DNA of 16,660 nucleotides, from assembly GCA_029261305.1 (NCBI GenBank), contig JAJDBO010000015.1:1-16660 (forward strand). The letters run 5' to 3'. Below are positions 1 through 7,466 of this stretch, in pieces (position 1 is the stretch's first letter; each line of letters starts with the position of its first letter). Below the pieces are notes generated by a model. That model did no database searches and was not told the DNA's origin. It was given only the letters and a program-made list of their open reading frames with translations. This stretch comes from Nitrospirales bacterium (GTDB taxonomy: Bacteria > Nitrospirota > Nitrospiria > Nitrospirales > UBA8639). The position numbers and the translations under genes are program-made.

Positions 1-109
1 CCCACTGACGGCACATCACCCATTGGCGGACTCTGGCGACAATTGTGCCTGGAACCCAATCCCACGCGAGCCAACACCGCATCTGCGTAAAGCCTTACTC
101 CTCTTTGCC

Positions 110-138
110 TTGACGCTCTCAATGGAAAAGCTGATAAT
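110..138 (+). promoter_or_regulatory. sigma70-type promoter of tRNA-Leu
   Basis: A -35 element TTGACG (110-115) is followed after exactly 17 bases by GATAAT (133-138). Transcription would start near 145, about 8 bases before the mature tRNA 5' end. The near-consensus elements, ideal spacing and position make this a convincing tRNA promoter. It is a prediction from sequence only. Confidence 0.75.
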
Positions 139-152
139 TCCAGCTCCCTCGT

Positions 153-238
153 GCCGAAGTGGCGGAATGGCAGACGCGCTAGATTCAGGTTCTAGTGCCC
201 TCACGGGTGTGCGGGTTCAACTCCCGCCTTCGGCACCA
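153..238 (+). tRNA. tRNA-Leu (anticodon CAG)
   Basis: A full class II tRNA cloverleaf can be folded. The acceptor stem is GCCGAAG (153-159) paired with CTTCGGC (228-234), with discriminator A235 and an encoded CCA at 236-238. The anticodon stem CTAGA/TCTAG (179-183/191-195) encloses the loop TTCAGGT, with anticodon CAG at 186-188, which reads CUG codons. A long variable arm (about 196-210, GCCC/GGGT stem) is typical of leucine tRNAs. The T-arm is GCGGG-TTCAACT-CCCGC (211-227). It stands alone behind its own promoter. The next gene, on the other strand, ends 135 bases downstream. Confidence 0.97.
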
Positions 239-373
239 ATTCACACCCTCAATTATTTAAAAACACCATGGTGTCTCCAAGGGTACTCTAGGCCTGTTAA
301 AATAATGATAGGTTTCGTGAGGCGTCATGCGTCAGAAAAAACAGAATACCTTTTCTACGTTTCACGCCATCCG

Positions 374-3073
374 TTAGGTTGGTGATTCGGATGATGCTGC
401 CCGGTGCGCAAAGGGGTTGGGTTTTCCAGAAATGGTCGCCGGTTGAATGGGAATCTCTGAGGTTGTTACGGCAACTTCCTCACCCGATTCGGGTTGATCG
501 TGTTCTTCCTCTGTGTATGTTTCCAACGTGCGATCTTCTTGATACTCCTGGCTCACCGAGTGCACTTCGATTTCGACATGTTGACGGGCCAACAGCCGCT
601 TTACATCCCACTCCGTGATCCAGCTCTTGACCCATTCCCGCATGCGCTTGCCTATGACAACGGTGGGCTGTAGGGCATAGATCTTCGCCATAGACTCCTG
701 CTCACCACAATAGACGGATTGATGAATCTGGCGAATCTTATGATAGGCTTCTTCAACACGAACTTCCGTCAATTCTCGCAGTGCAGTTGAGTCCCATTCG
801 ATAAATCGCACACCCTCTTCAGCTTGTTTTTCTAACATGGCATTCGTCCCGACCTTGCCCAGGGCATCAAGCACCCGGGTTCTATCACCTTTGCCTTCAA
901 GAATCTGAGACTGAAAATCATCGGTCAATGCGACGACGGACGCGAGTCCTGGAATGCCGATATCCGTAGAGGCACCCAATAGTCGTCCTAATTCTCCATA
1001 CGATTTTAAACGTTGCCCAAAAGAGTATCGCCCAATGAGTTCGGCCTCATCGAGAAATAACACCCACCCTTTGTAGCCTGCCAGCCGCATGAGTTTTGAG
1101 GCGAAGTGGAACCGTTGCACTCCCAAATCTACCTCACGAATCCTAGCAAACGAATATCGCTGAAAGACTCCACATTGTCGGAGACAAGCACGGATCTCAT
1201 TCATGGCCAAGGGTTCACCACTCCAAAACCGAATGACCCGATGGCGAAGCTCGGGTTCGCTGTACATCCGTTGGAATAAAAACATGGTGGCGGCAAAACG
1301 TTGATCTAACCCATTACGATGGTCATGTACCCAATCGGATAATTCCTGATAGGCGGGACTCCACACATCAAGGCGATTGGCAACTTCTACCAACACCTGC
1401 CCAGCCTGGCCTGGCATGACGGCACTCTCCATCGCTGAAAGAAAAACTTTCAGGGGATTGTATACCGGTGTTTCTTTGCTAATGATGACCTGACTACAGA
1501 TACATTGTTGCTGTAACGCCAAGTGTTGCAAATAGGCCAACACATGAGATTTCCCAGTCCCGAAACCTCCTTCGACAATCATGCCTCGCGTTGAACGACC
1601 TTCTGTCGCTCGTTGATCAATGGCCATGACCATTCGTTGAAAACGGCCTTCCACCTCAGGCTGATAACACCCCATAGCTTGAATGACATCACGGTTGGGC
1701 ACGCCCGCTCGTAAGCCCTCGATCACTCGTCGATCAGAGAGTGAGGCAGAACTTTGATGAAGGGTGGTTGTGGCCCTCTCAATGGTCGAAGTCACTGGAG
1801 TCTCGCTCAATGATGTCAGCCGCACCATTGGGGCAAGCGGGTTCTGTTGATATTTGTCGCGTACATCATCCCAAATTCGAAGCTTCAAGGCTTCATAACG
1901 ATCAAGCCCACGTCGAGCATCGCGTAAAAATCCATCGGGAGCCAGGACCACCATCAAACACCCGGCGAAATCCTGCACGCCATCGATGAATTGGCGCAGC
2001 ATGTCATACAAGTCCAACACTGCCGCCGCACTATAATAGAATGTCGTGTCTGGCTCACTTGGTTTCTTGGCCACTAGGTACCGTGAAATATCTAGTGTCA
2101 TCACGAGGCCAGATTTCTTGCTTCGTCGCAACCAATGCGTCAAAGAGGTCAACATGTGGCGCCCATTGTGCCGAGTTATCTTTTGAAAAATCAGGGCATG
2201 TTTCACGCTAGAAATCAGTCGCAATTCACCCCGGAGCCATTCTTTGACGGATTGCGCCAAATTGAGATCCGCCTCCCCGGCTTGCATCTGTGCCGAACAT
2301 AAACACAGCATGGCCATTCGAAATTCCTGGCAAAGGTTCCGGTCGCTTTCAATCGCTTTTTCAATCCACGTTTGAATATCTTTCCACAGAAGTGCTTCTT
2401 GTCTATCGTTGATCTTGGCAAGGTTCTGCAAGCTGAAATCTTCCCACTTTTCAGGAACCTGATACCCCTTGCTCCGAATAAGACTCACAAGGAAATCATA
2501 GGCCAGTTCGTCCCAATCAATTTGTTTCGCGATTTTAAAAAAGACGCGATCCACCATATGGATCTTGGTATACCGAGCATCAAGCCGAGCAAAGGCTAAT
2601 CCCTCACTTTTAGCTATGGCACTGACACCTGATTGAAGCGCCGCATGGGTATCGTCACCAGAACTAATCGCAAATTTAACCGCACACCCTCCATCCTTGA
2701 GAAAGGTACGGATATATTCTTGCTGTAAAATGGATAGCCAATACTCAACTGATATTTCGGATGAAGGCGGCTCAAGAACCTCTTGAGAAACGGCCTGGAG
2801 GGAATTGGTAGAGGATGTAACCTCGGGGACACGTGGTCCAAAGAAGTCTCCTAACCCTGATGGTTGGGTCTCGGATGACTCTCCCGTGAATTCGTTGGCC
2901 GATTTCGACAAAGCCGGAGGAATCTCGTCTGCGGGAGACTCTGCCGCTCTCGCTGCTTGAATACGGTTTAGGGCTTCCACAATCGCACTCATGCCAGTGT
3001 CTATCCTTTCTAGAGTTTCATACGTATCTGATCCAGAAATTACCTGTGTGTGAGTTCCACTATATGGTGCCAC
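374..3073 (-). CDS. Twin-module DUF2791 (BrxC/BrxD-like) P-loop ATPase, paralogue A
   Basis: An 899-aa predicted cytosolic ATPase. Residues 1-106 form a Ser/Pro/Glu-rich, probably disordered extension. Residues 107-420 look like a DUF2791 module without catalytic motifs: where a P-loop is expected there is ISSGDDTH (136-143), and the Walker B-like strand ends VMTLDIS (324-330), lacking the glutamate. Residues 450-830 form an intact module with Walker A GGFGTGKSH (502-510, Lys508), Walker B VLFLDEAE (671-678, Asp675-Glu676) and a sensor-1-like strand SVVALTDDF (712-720). An acidic tail follows (about 845-870). It is clearly homologous, full length, to the ATPase ending at 8807. The start used is GTG with AGGT 5 bases upstream; ATG at 2992 (residue 28) behind AAAGGA is an equally good alternative. 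Known family members act in BREX/Pgl phage defence. No BREX core gene is nearby, so the role is not known. It is a single-gene unit, divergent from the exported protein at 3329. Confidence 0.85.
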   Translation of the reverse strand: MAPYSGTHTQVISGSDTYETLERIDTGMSAIVEALNRIQAARAAESPADEIPPALSKSANEFTGESSETQPSGLGDFFGPRVPEVTSSTNSLQAVSQEVLEPPSSEISVEYWLSILQQEYIRTFLKDGGCAVKFAISSGDDTHAALQSGVSAIAKSEGLAFARLDARYTKIHMVDRVFFKIAKQIDWDELAYDFLVSLIRSKGYQVPEKWEDFSLQNLAKINDRQEALLWKDIQTWIEKAIESDRNLCQEFRMAMLCLCSAQMQAGEADLNLAQSVKEWLRGELRLISSVKHALIFQKITRHNGRHMLTSLTHWLRRSKKSGLVMTLDISRYLVAKKPSEPDTTFYYSAAAVLDLYDMLRQFIDGVQDFAGCLMVVLAPDGFLRDARRGLDRYEALKLRIWDDVRDKYQQNPLAPMVRLTSLSETPVTSTIERATTTLHQSSASLSDRRVIEGLRAGVPNRDVIQAMGCYQPEVEGRFQRMVMAIDQRATEGRSTRGMIVEGGFGTGKSHVLAYLQHLALQQQCICSQVIISKETPVYNPLKVFLSAMESAVMPGQAGQVLVEVANRLDVWSPAYQELSDWVHDHRNGLDQRFAATMFLFQRMYSEPELRHRVIRFWSGEPLAMNEIRACLRQCGVFQRYSFARIREVDLGVQRFHFASKLMRLAGYKGWVLFLDEAELIGRYSFGQRLKSYGELGRLLGASTDIGIPGLASVVALTDDFQSQILEGKGDRTRVLDALGKVGTNAMLEKQAEEGVRFIEWDSTALRELTEVRVEEAYHKIRQIHQSVYCGEQESMAKIYALQPTVVIGKRMREWVKSWITEWDVKRLLARQHVEIEVHSVSQEYQEDRTLETYTEEEHDQPESGEEVAVTTSEIPIQPATISGKPNPFAHRAASSESPT

Positions 3074-3328
3074 AATGACCTATTATTGAGGGTTCTCTCC
3101 TGTTTACGGGACTTACTAGACTTTATCGGCTTTTTCTCGAATTTCTTAATGATTTTTTGTCCCTGCCCAAGAAGAAAACCACAGAACATTGACAGACAAG
3201 CTTCTCCTTAAAGAAGGTTGGAGCCCCTTTCTCAGATCTGTTACTGTGAATTCAGATAAATACACAAGCCAAACTATTCATCAAAAAATATATTTCCACG
3301 AGAAATTGCCCACTGAAAGGAACAGGAC
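3074..3328. promoter_or_regulatory. Divergent intergenic region between ATPase A and the exported protein
   Basis: This AT-rich 255-bp region must carry promoters for both flanking genes. TTGACA occurs on the plus strand at 3189-3194, but I see no good -10 at 16-18 bases. On the minus strand a strong AGGAGAG motif lies about 20 bases before the ATPase GTG, too far for ordinary use with that start. No c-di-GMP riboswitch motif like the one upstream of the paralogous ATPase is present. Confidence 0.4.
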
Positions 3329-3913
3329 ATGTTCATCGCTACCCAGCCTAAAAAAATGGGGTTTTCTTCACTTCTCATTTTTATCCTTCTGACCGTAATT
3401 GGAGGAGCCACATTAGCTCAGGCTTCTACCATTACTGGCGTGGGAAAATTAGTATTTGGCATGAAACCGAGTGAGGTGGAAGCGCTGGAAGGATGTTCCA
3501 GCCAGACCCAATGCCTGTATGACCTGATGGGGAAAAACCGATATTTTACTTTACGATATGATGGGAAAGGCCCTAACGACCCCGTGCAACCCATGCTTCG
3601 GCCAACGGCGAAACTCACCTATATCGATATCGATATGGGCATTCATACAAATGTATGGTTTGGCGAATTATATGAAGTGTTGGTCGGCCAATACCCGGTT
3701 GCCCATATTCCTACCGAGCAAGAAGACATCAAATTTCAGAACGGAACAGACAATGAATTGATTATCGGATTTGCCGACGGGTCTATTCTGCTAAAAATTG
3801 TCCGCCGTCAGTTCGGGAACACGATTCTTCGCGTGGTCTACCAAGACAATGCAGCCGCTGAAATTCAACGCCAATCCTGGGAACAGAGCCAACCAAAATC
3901 TGCCGCCCAATAA
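3329..3913 (+). CDS. Exported protein of unknown function
   Basis: A 194-aa protein with a Sec signal peptide: positive start (KK at 8-9), hydrophobic core about 12-28, probable cleavage after AQA (30-32). The mature part opens with a TGVGKLVFGMKPSEVEAL segment (36-53). This resembles the FGM-S-x-x-E-V motif near the start of many small periplasmic or envelope proteins. A Cys pair follows (Cys56 and Cys62), which could form a disulfide. No further domain is recognised and there is no lipobox cysteine, so a soluble periplasmic location is inferred. The ATG start is supported by AAAGGA 8 bases upstream. It lies divergent to ATPase A and 164 bases before the STAS gene, so operon membership is uncertain. 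Confidence 0.75.
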   Translation: MFIATQPKKMGFSSLLIFILLTVIGGATLAQASTITGVGKLVFGMKPSEVEALEGCSSQTQCLYDLMGKNRYFTLRYDGKGPNDPVQPMLRPTAKLTYIDIDMGIHTNVWFGELYEVLVGQYPVAHIPTEQEDIKFQNGTDNELIIGFADGSILLKIVRRQFGNTILRVVYQDNAAAEIQRQSWEQSQPKSAAQ

Positions 3914-4077
3914 TTCCATCTGGGTTCTGCGGTAAGATGTCTGCCCCAGCCTGCACAAGAGTGGTAAAAAAGGATCGTATTCTTGCGACATGGGGAAATT
4001 TTCTTGAGAAATCGCCACCTATCATTGAGCATGCTTCTTGCTATTCTTCATCCAAGGGTTACGAAAGGTGAAGAAGT

Positions 4078-4434
4078 ATGGAAGTGGTCGAACAGATCAT
4101 CGAAGGAGCGATTCTTCTTGAACTTCACGGAGAACTCGATTTTTCCACCAGAAGAGAATTTATGGCCGCTATTCAGCAAGCCGGCGAAAACAATCATGCC
4201 CATGTGATTGTGGATCTTCAAGGCATCACATGGACGGACGATGCCGCCATGAGCCTGCTCGTCATTGCACATCAAAAACTTATCCAACGACAGCATCGCA
4301 TGAGCTTGCTCAATCCATTTCCACCACTCGCGGAAAAGCTAAGATCCATGAAGTTCCCCAGAATCATCCCGATCTATACGTCTCTTGATGAAGCCCTCAA
4401 ACGAAAGATTGTTCGATCCCCCCTGGTTTCCTAA
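4078..4434 (+). CDS. Single-domain STAS protein (anti-sigma-factor antagonist-like), atypical phosphosite
   Basis: A 118-aa protein consisting of one STAS domain: EGAILLELHGELDFSTR (9-25) is the beta1-beta2 signature, followed by VIVDLQGITWTDDAAMSLL, the conserved strand and the phosphosite turn. STAS anti-anti-sigma factors of the SpoIIAA/RsbV type normally have D-S-S-G here, the serine being phosphorylated by a partner kinase. This protein has D-D-A-A, so it cannot be switched off at that position in the usual way. No RsbW-like kinase, phosphatase or sigma factor gene is adjacent. It may be a constitutively active antagonist, or part of a different signalling or transport assembly. The start is supported by AAGGTG 8 bases upstream. 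Confidence 0.85.
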   Translation: MEVVEQIIEGAILLELHGELDFSTRREFMAAIQQAGENNHAHVIVDLQGITWTDDAAMSLLVIAHQKLIQRQHRMSLLNPFPPLAEKLRSMKFPRIIPIYTSLDEALKRKIVRSPLVS

Positions 4435-4670
4435 TCGAGCCCTGGCCCAAAGGATTGCTGAGGGGACCGCATCTCATTGATTCTCAAGTTTCGAAGATTT
4501 CAGGCCACTCTGTTGTTGAATCCTATCCTGAATTATGTAATCGTTTCACCGAAACGTCGAGGATGCTGGCACGAAGTATCTTGCATCATCCATTCTTTGC
4601 AAACCCTCGTGCCTGGGAAATAACCGGACGGAAATAATCCATCGCCAAGATTTCTATTGAGAGGATTGCC
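4435..4670 (+). promoter_or_regulatory. Intergenic region before the aldehyde dehydrogenase gene
   Basis: A 236-bp stretch with no convincing gene. A 60-codon open frame exists at 4455-4637 but lacks a ribosome binding site and protein-like character. The only clear element is the Shine-Dalgarno GAGAGGA at 4658-4664, before the ATG at 4671. I could not pick out a promoter or a terminator with confidence. Confidence 0.35.
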
Positions 4671-6176
4671 ATGAGTGTTGCTGCCACCGAAACGCCTTTG
4701 ACTTCAACTGTTCAACATTTTTTATCCTCTGACCGCAGAATGCTCATTGATGGCCATTGGGGACCTGCGCTCTCCCGTCAAACCTTTCCCACATTAAACC
4801 CCGCAACTGGCGAAACCCTTTGCCAAGTCGCTGAGGGACAACAAGGCGATATAGATCTAGCAGTAAAAGCCGCTCGACGAGCTTTTGATACAGGGGCATG
4901 GCGAAAACTCACTTCCTCGGAACGTGGGAAATTAATCTGGAAATTGGCCGATGTCATGGAATCCCGATTGGAAGACTTTGCACAATTAGAATCTCTCGAT
5001 AACGGCAAACCCATTGGAGTTGCACGAGTTGCAGATGTTCCCCTAGCCATTGATCTATTCCGCTATATGGCTGGATGGACTACCAAGATCGAAGGCAATA
5101 CCATTCCTATTTCTGTCCCCTATGCCCCTGGTGCTCAATTTCATGCTTACACGCTCCGTGAACCTGTTGGCGTTGTCGGACAAATTATTCCATGGAATTT
5201 CCCCCTCCTCATGGCCGCCTGGAAGCTAGGGCCAGCCCTTGCCGCCGGATGTACGATTGTGCTGAAACCAGCTGAGCAAACGCCCCTGTCGGCACTGCTT
5301 CTCGGCGAGATGTTCTGCGAAGCGGGATTTCCTCCTGGTGTCGTCAATATCGTCACAGGCTTTGGCGAAACCGCTGGCGCAGCGCTTGCGGCTCATCCTG
5401 ACGTGGACAAAGTCGCATTCACCGGCTCAACAGAAGTCGGCAAACTGATCGCCAATGCCGCGACCGGCAACCTCAAAAAAGTCACCCTCGAATTAGGTGG
5501 AAAATCGCCAAGCCTGGTGTTGCCCGATGCCGACTTGGAGAGTAGCATTCCGGGCGTCGCCAACGCCATTTTCTTTAACCACGGACAATGTTGTTGCGCC
5601 GGATCACGGCTGTATGTGGAAAAAAGTATCTTCGACAAAGTCGTCGCTGGCGTGGCCGATCAAGCCAAACAGATTAAGGTCGGACCTGGCATGGATACGC
5701 AAACACACATGGGACCTTTAGTTTCCGACGAACAACAACAACGTGTATTGGGATATTTGGAATCAGGAATGAATGAAGGCGCCAAAGCCGTAGCTGGCGG
5801 GGGACGGTTTGGGGAGAAAGGGTATTTTATCCAACCCACAGTCCTCGTCAATACGAATCAAAAGATGAAGGTCATTCAGGAAGAAATTTTCGGCCCGGTG
5901 GTGTGCGCAGAACCCTTTACTGACCTTGAAGAAGTTGTGACCAAAGCCAATGACAGCATCTACGGCTTAGCTTCCTCTATTTGGACCAAGGATATTGGCA
6001 AAGCCCATCGCGTTGCGGCTCAACTACGTGCAGGGACAGTCTGGATCAACTGTCACAATATTTTTGATGCCGCGTTGCCCTTCGGAGGCTACAAGCAATC
6101 AGGGTGGGGAAGAGAAATGGGACACGAGGCTCTCGATCTCTATACCGAGGTCAAATCGGTGTGTGCCCGATTGTAA
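4671..6176 (+). CDS. NAD(P)-dependent aldehyde dehydrogenase (ALDH1/2-like)
   Basis: A 501-aa enzyme, normal length for the ALDH superfamily, oxidising an aldehyde to its carboxylic acid. Catalytic features are all present: Asn176 in PWNFP (174-178), the cofactor-binding Lys199 in LKPAE, the GSTEVG Rossmann turn (252-257), general base Glu274 in LELGGKSP (273-280), and the nucleophile Cys308 in GQCCCAGSR (305-313). The triple cysteine and C-terminal FGGYKQSG motif match ALDH1/ALDH2 and related bacterial broad-range enzymes. The substrate cannot be read from sequence; aliphatic aldehydes are plausible. Most likely cytosolic. The start is supported by GAGAGGA 7 bases upstream. It lies convergent to the zinc-ribbon gene, with 126 bp between their stops and no obvious terminator there. 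Confidence 0.96.
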   Translation: MSVAATETPLTSTVQHFLSSDRRMLIDGHWGPALSRQTFPTLNPATGETLCQVAEGQQGDIDLAVKAARRAFDTGAWRKLTSSERGKLIWKLADVMESRLEDFAQLESLDNGKPIGVARVADVPLAIDLFRYMAGWTTKIEGNTIPISVPYAPGAQFHAYTLREPVGVVGQIIPWNFPLLMAAWKLGPALAAGCTIVLKPAEQTPLSALLLGEMFCEAGFPPGVVNIVTGFGETAGAALAAHPDVDKVAFTGSTEVGKLIANAATGNLKKVTLELGGKSPSLVLPDADLESSIPGVANAIFFNHGQCCCAGSRLYVEKSIFDKVVAGVADQAKQIKVGPGMDTQTHMGPLVSDEQQQRVLGYLESGMNEGAKAVAGGGRFGEKGYFIQPTVLVNTNQKMKVIQEEIFGPVVCAEPFTDLEEVVTKANDSIYGLASSIWTKDIGKAHRVAAQLRAGTVWINCHNIFDAALPFGGYKQSGWGREMGHEALDLYTEVKSVCARL

Positions 6177-6302
6177 AACCAAGAAACCTTCGAGCGAAGT
6201 ACTCAAGAAAGAACACTGGAAAAATTCTTGAATCTAAGGGGGGTGATTGCCCAGCAGAGTTTTTGATTTTTGCTCATACCCTACCATCCCCCAATTCATC
6301 AA

Positions 6303-6644
6303 TTAGGCGACTTCTCGCCTTTCGTCAGAAAAATAATATCCCGCCCCATCTAGCGACTCGCGACTCGTTCGAATGATTTGCCGCCAGCAACTCCGGCAGA
6401 GATCGTGATCCTTTAAGCTTACGGTCCGACCAAGCTTTCCAGAATGAGGGTTGCGTTTTGGCGACACATGAATTTTCACATCGGTGCCACATTGAGAACA
6501 TTTTGACAGCCCGCCCGTGTGACTTTTTTCCATTCGGTCAAATTTCAATTCTGATAGAGGATCATCGTCCCAGAAAGAAGATGTACCCCAATGTTCAGGT
6601 TGATTCTGTCCTATGGTTAATTGAGCAATGGCCAAGCGTGGCAT
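6303..6644 (-). CDS. Small zinc-ribbon protein
   Basis: A 113-aa protein of unknown role. Two Cys pairs, CSQC (about residues 47-50) and CRSC (about 82-85), form a Cys4 zinc-ribbon or zinc-finger-like site. The segment between them is basic and polar. The N-terminal half contains an acidic, Trp-containing segment (HWGTSSFWDDD). The frame is open further upstream, but the ATG at 6644 is preceded by an ideal AAGGAGG, which fixes the start. No catalytic motif is visible. It could be a nucleic-acid-binding or protein-docking factor. It is transcribed in the same direction as the kinase operon but separated by 372 bp with its own structured leader, so separate regulation is likely. Confidence 0.75.
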   Translation of the reverse strand: MPRLAIAQLTIGQNQPEHWGTSSFWDDDPLSELKFDRMEKSHTGGLSKCSQCGTDVKIHVSPKRNPHSGKLGRTVSLKDHDLCRSCWRQIIRTSRESLDGAGYYFSDERREVA

Positions 6645-6660
6645 AGCGACCTCCTTGTCG
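6645..6660 (-). promoter_or_regulatory. Shine-Dalgarno displayed in a hairpin loop
   Basis: On the transcript CGAC (6660-6657) can pair with GUCG (6650-6647), placing the Shine-Dalgarno AAGGAG exactly in the six-base loop just before the ATG at 6644. The stem is only 4 bp, so this may be weak, but the symmetry around the ribosome binding site is striking. Confidence 0.4.
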
Positions 6661-6730
6661 TCTTTGGCGGCACCCAAAGGTGCCGACTTCCTAGTATTCA
6701 CCGAAAGGGCTTCGTGCCTTTCCCTAGATA
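6661..6730 (-). promoter_or_regulatory. Structured 5' leader of the zinc-ribbon gene (two hairpins, unassigned)
   Basis: In the minus-strand transcript the first hairpin has arms GAAAGG/CCUUUC (6722-6717 and 6708-6703) around an 8-base loop. A second, very stable one has arms CGGCACC/GGUGCCG (6685-6679 and 6674-6668) around a UUUG loop. A third, weak hairpin encloses the Shine-Dalgarno. I compared the sequence from memory with common riboswitch classes, including c-di-GMP, TPP, cobalamin, FMN and guanidine, and found no match. It may be a translational control leader or simply stable RNA structure. Confidence 0.45.
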
Positions 6731-6757
6731 AAAGCAAAGGGAATGCCAAACAGGACT

Positions 6758-6784
6758 ACTTGTTCTTTAAAAAACGCAACAAGT
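6758..6784. repeat. Inverted repeat ACTTGTT-N13-AACAAGT
   Basis: Two perfect 7-bp arms (6758-6764 and 6778-6784) flank a 13-base AT-rich spacer upstream of the zinc-ribbon leader. The centre-to-centre distance of 20 bases is close to two helical turns. This would suit a dimeric regulator, but a chance occurrence in AT-rich DNA is possible. Confidence 0.35.
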
Positions 6785-6968
6785 TGAAATTTTTGTGTTT
6801 TTTGGGTCGAGTTAGGCTTGAAACGGAAAGGTATCTGGAAAGCCAATAAAAAAATTGGCCCGTAAACTAGGGGAATTATTGACAGTCTGTCAGACGACAG
6901 AACAGAAAATTGGTAGCAATGAACGAATAATCAGAAAGTAGTAAGTGAGGAATTCATATTCAAGGGCG
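6785..6968. other. Gene-free stretch between response regulator and zinc-ribbon gene
   Basis: This AT-rich stretch contains no protein-coding frame that I trust. It holds an inverted repeat GCCAAT/ATTGGC (6842-6847/6854-6859) with an all-A loop on the plus strand, and a short TGACA/TGTCA dyad around 6890-6902. A promoter for the zinc-ribbon transcript is presumably here, but I cannot name its elements with confidence. Confidence 0.3.
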
Positions 6969-6988
6969 CCTCAGGCTATGCCCTGAGG
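6969..6988 (-). terminator. Stem-loop downstream of the response regulator
   Basis: A perfect 7-bp stem, CCTCAGG (6969-6975) with CCTGAGG (6982-6988), and a 6-base loop sits 28 bases past the response regulator stop. It marks a likely end of the ATPase-kinase-regulator transcript. It lacks the usual run of U after the stem, so it may stabilise the 3' end rather than terminate by itself. Confidence 0.4.
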
Positions 6989-7016
6989 GACCAAACGACA
7001 CGAGGGCAACAAGTCA

Positions 7017-7466
7017 TTATCGAACTTTGGCGCCAGGAGCTGACTCGTTGAGGATGAGCCAATACAATCCAAGCTGTTGAACCGCTTGCGTGAACTCGAC
7101 AAAATCCACGGGTTTGCGAACATAGCTATTGGCTCCGAGCTTATAACTTTTCATCAAATCTTGTTCTTCTTTGGATGAAGTCAAAATCACCACGGGCAAA
7201 AACCGCGTTCGATCATCGGCTCGCAATCGTCGTAACACTTCCAACCCGTCAATTTTGGGTAGCTTTAAATCCAAGAGAATAAGCTGAGGCATCACACTCA
7301 AATCGCGCCCCGCATGGGCCCCAGTGCCAAACACATATTCCAGCGCTTGAACACCATCACGAGCGATCACCACCTGGTTCATAATGTTGTTTTTCCCAAG
7401 CGCTCGCATGGTGAGTTCTTCATCATCAGGATGATCTTCCACCAACAAAATCACTTTTTCACTCAT
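7017..7466 (-). CDS. Single-domain response regulator (Rcp1-like receiver)
   Basis: A 149-aa protein made of one CheY-like receiver domain with no output domain. The acidic pocket is Glu10-Asp11 (VEDHPDDEE), the phosphoacceptor is Asp66 (LILLDLKLP), and Thr96 (ILTSS) and Lys118 (VRKPVDF) complete the active site. The EDHPDDEELTMRAL start and the long beta2-alpha2 region resemble Rcp1, the partner of cyanobacterial phytochrome kinases. Its ATG overlaps the stop of the kinase gene by 4 bp (ATGA), so the two are translationally coupled and almost certainly cognate. With no DNA-binding or enzymatic domain, the phosphorylated form must act by contacting another protein; the co-transcribed ATPase is an obvious but unproven candidate. 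Confidence 0.93.
   Translation of the reverse strand: MSEKVILLVEDHPDDEELTMRALGKNNIMNQVVIARDGVQALEYVFGTGAHAGRDLSVMPQLILLDLKLPKIDGLEVLRRLRADDRTRFLPVVILTSSKEEQDLMKSYKLGANSYVRKPVDFVEFTQAVQQLGLYWLILNESAPGAKVR

Noticed and set aside
263..274. Palindrome ACACCATGGTGT followed on the minus strand by a T-run, as a terminator for ATPase A
   Set aside because: With a realistic loop only 4 base pairs remain, and it lies about 100 bases past the stop; too weak to call.
23..385. A 120-codon open frame over the tRNA
   Set aside because: It runs through the tRNA-Leu and its promoter, so it is a chance frame.
3189..3217. A sigma70 promoter from TTGACA at 3189-3194
   Set aside because: The -35 is perfect but no TATAAT-like element occurs at 16-18 bases spacing.
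4455..4637. A 60-codon open frame between the STAS and aldehyde dehydrogenase genes
   Set aside because: No ribosome binding site, no recognisable motif and no protein-like pattern.
6645..6849. A c-di-GMP or other known riboswitch before the zinc-ribbon gene
   Set aside because: Hairpins are present but the conserved blocks of the known classes I can recall, such as GGGCAAAC and GCAAAGCC, are missing.
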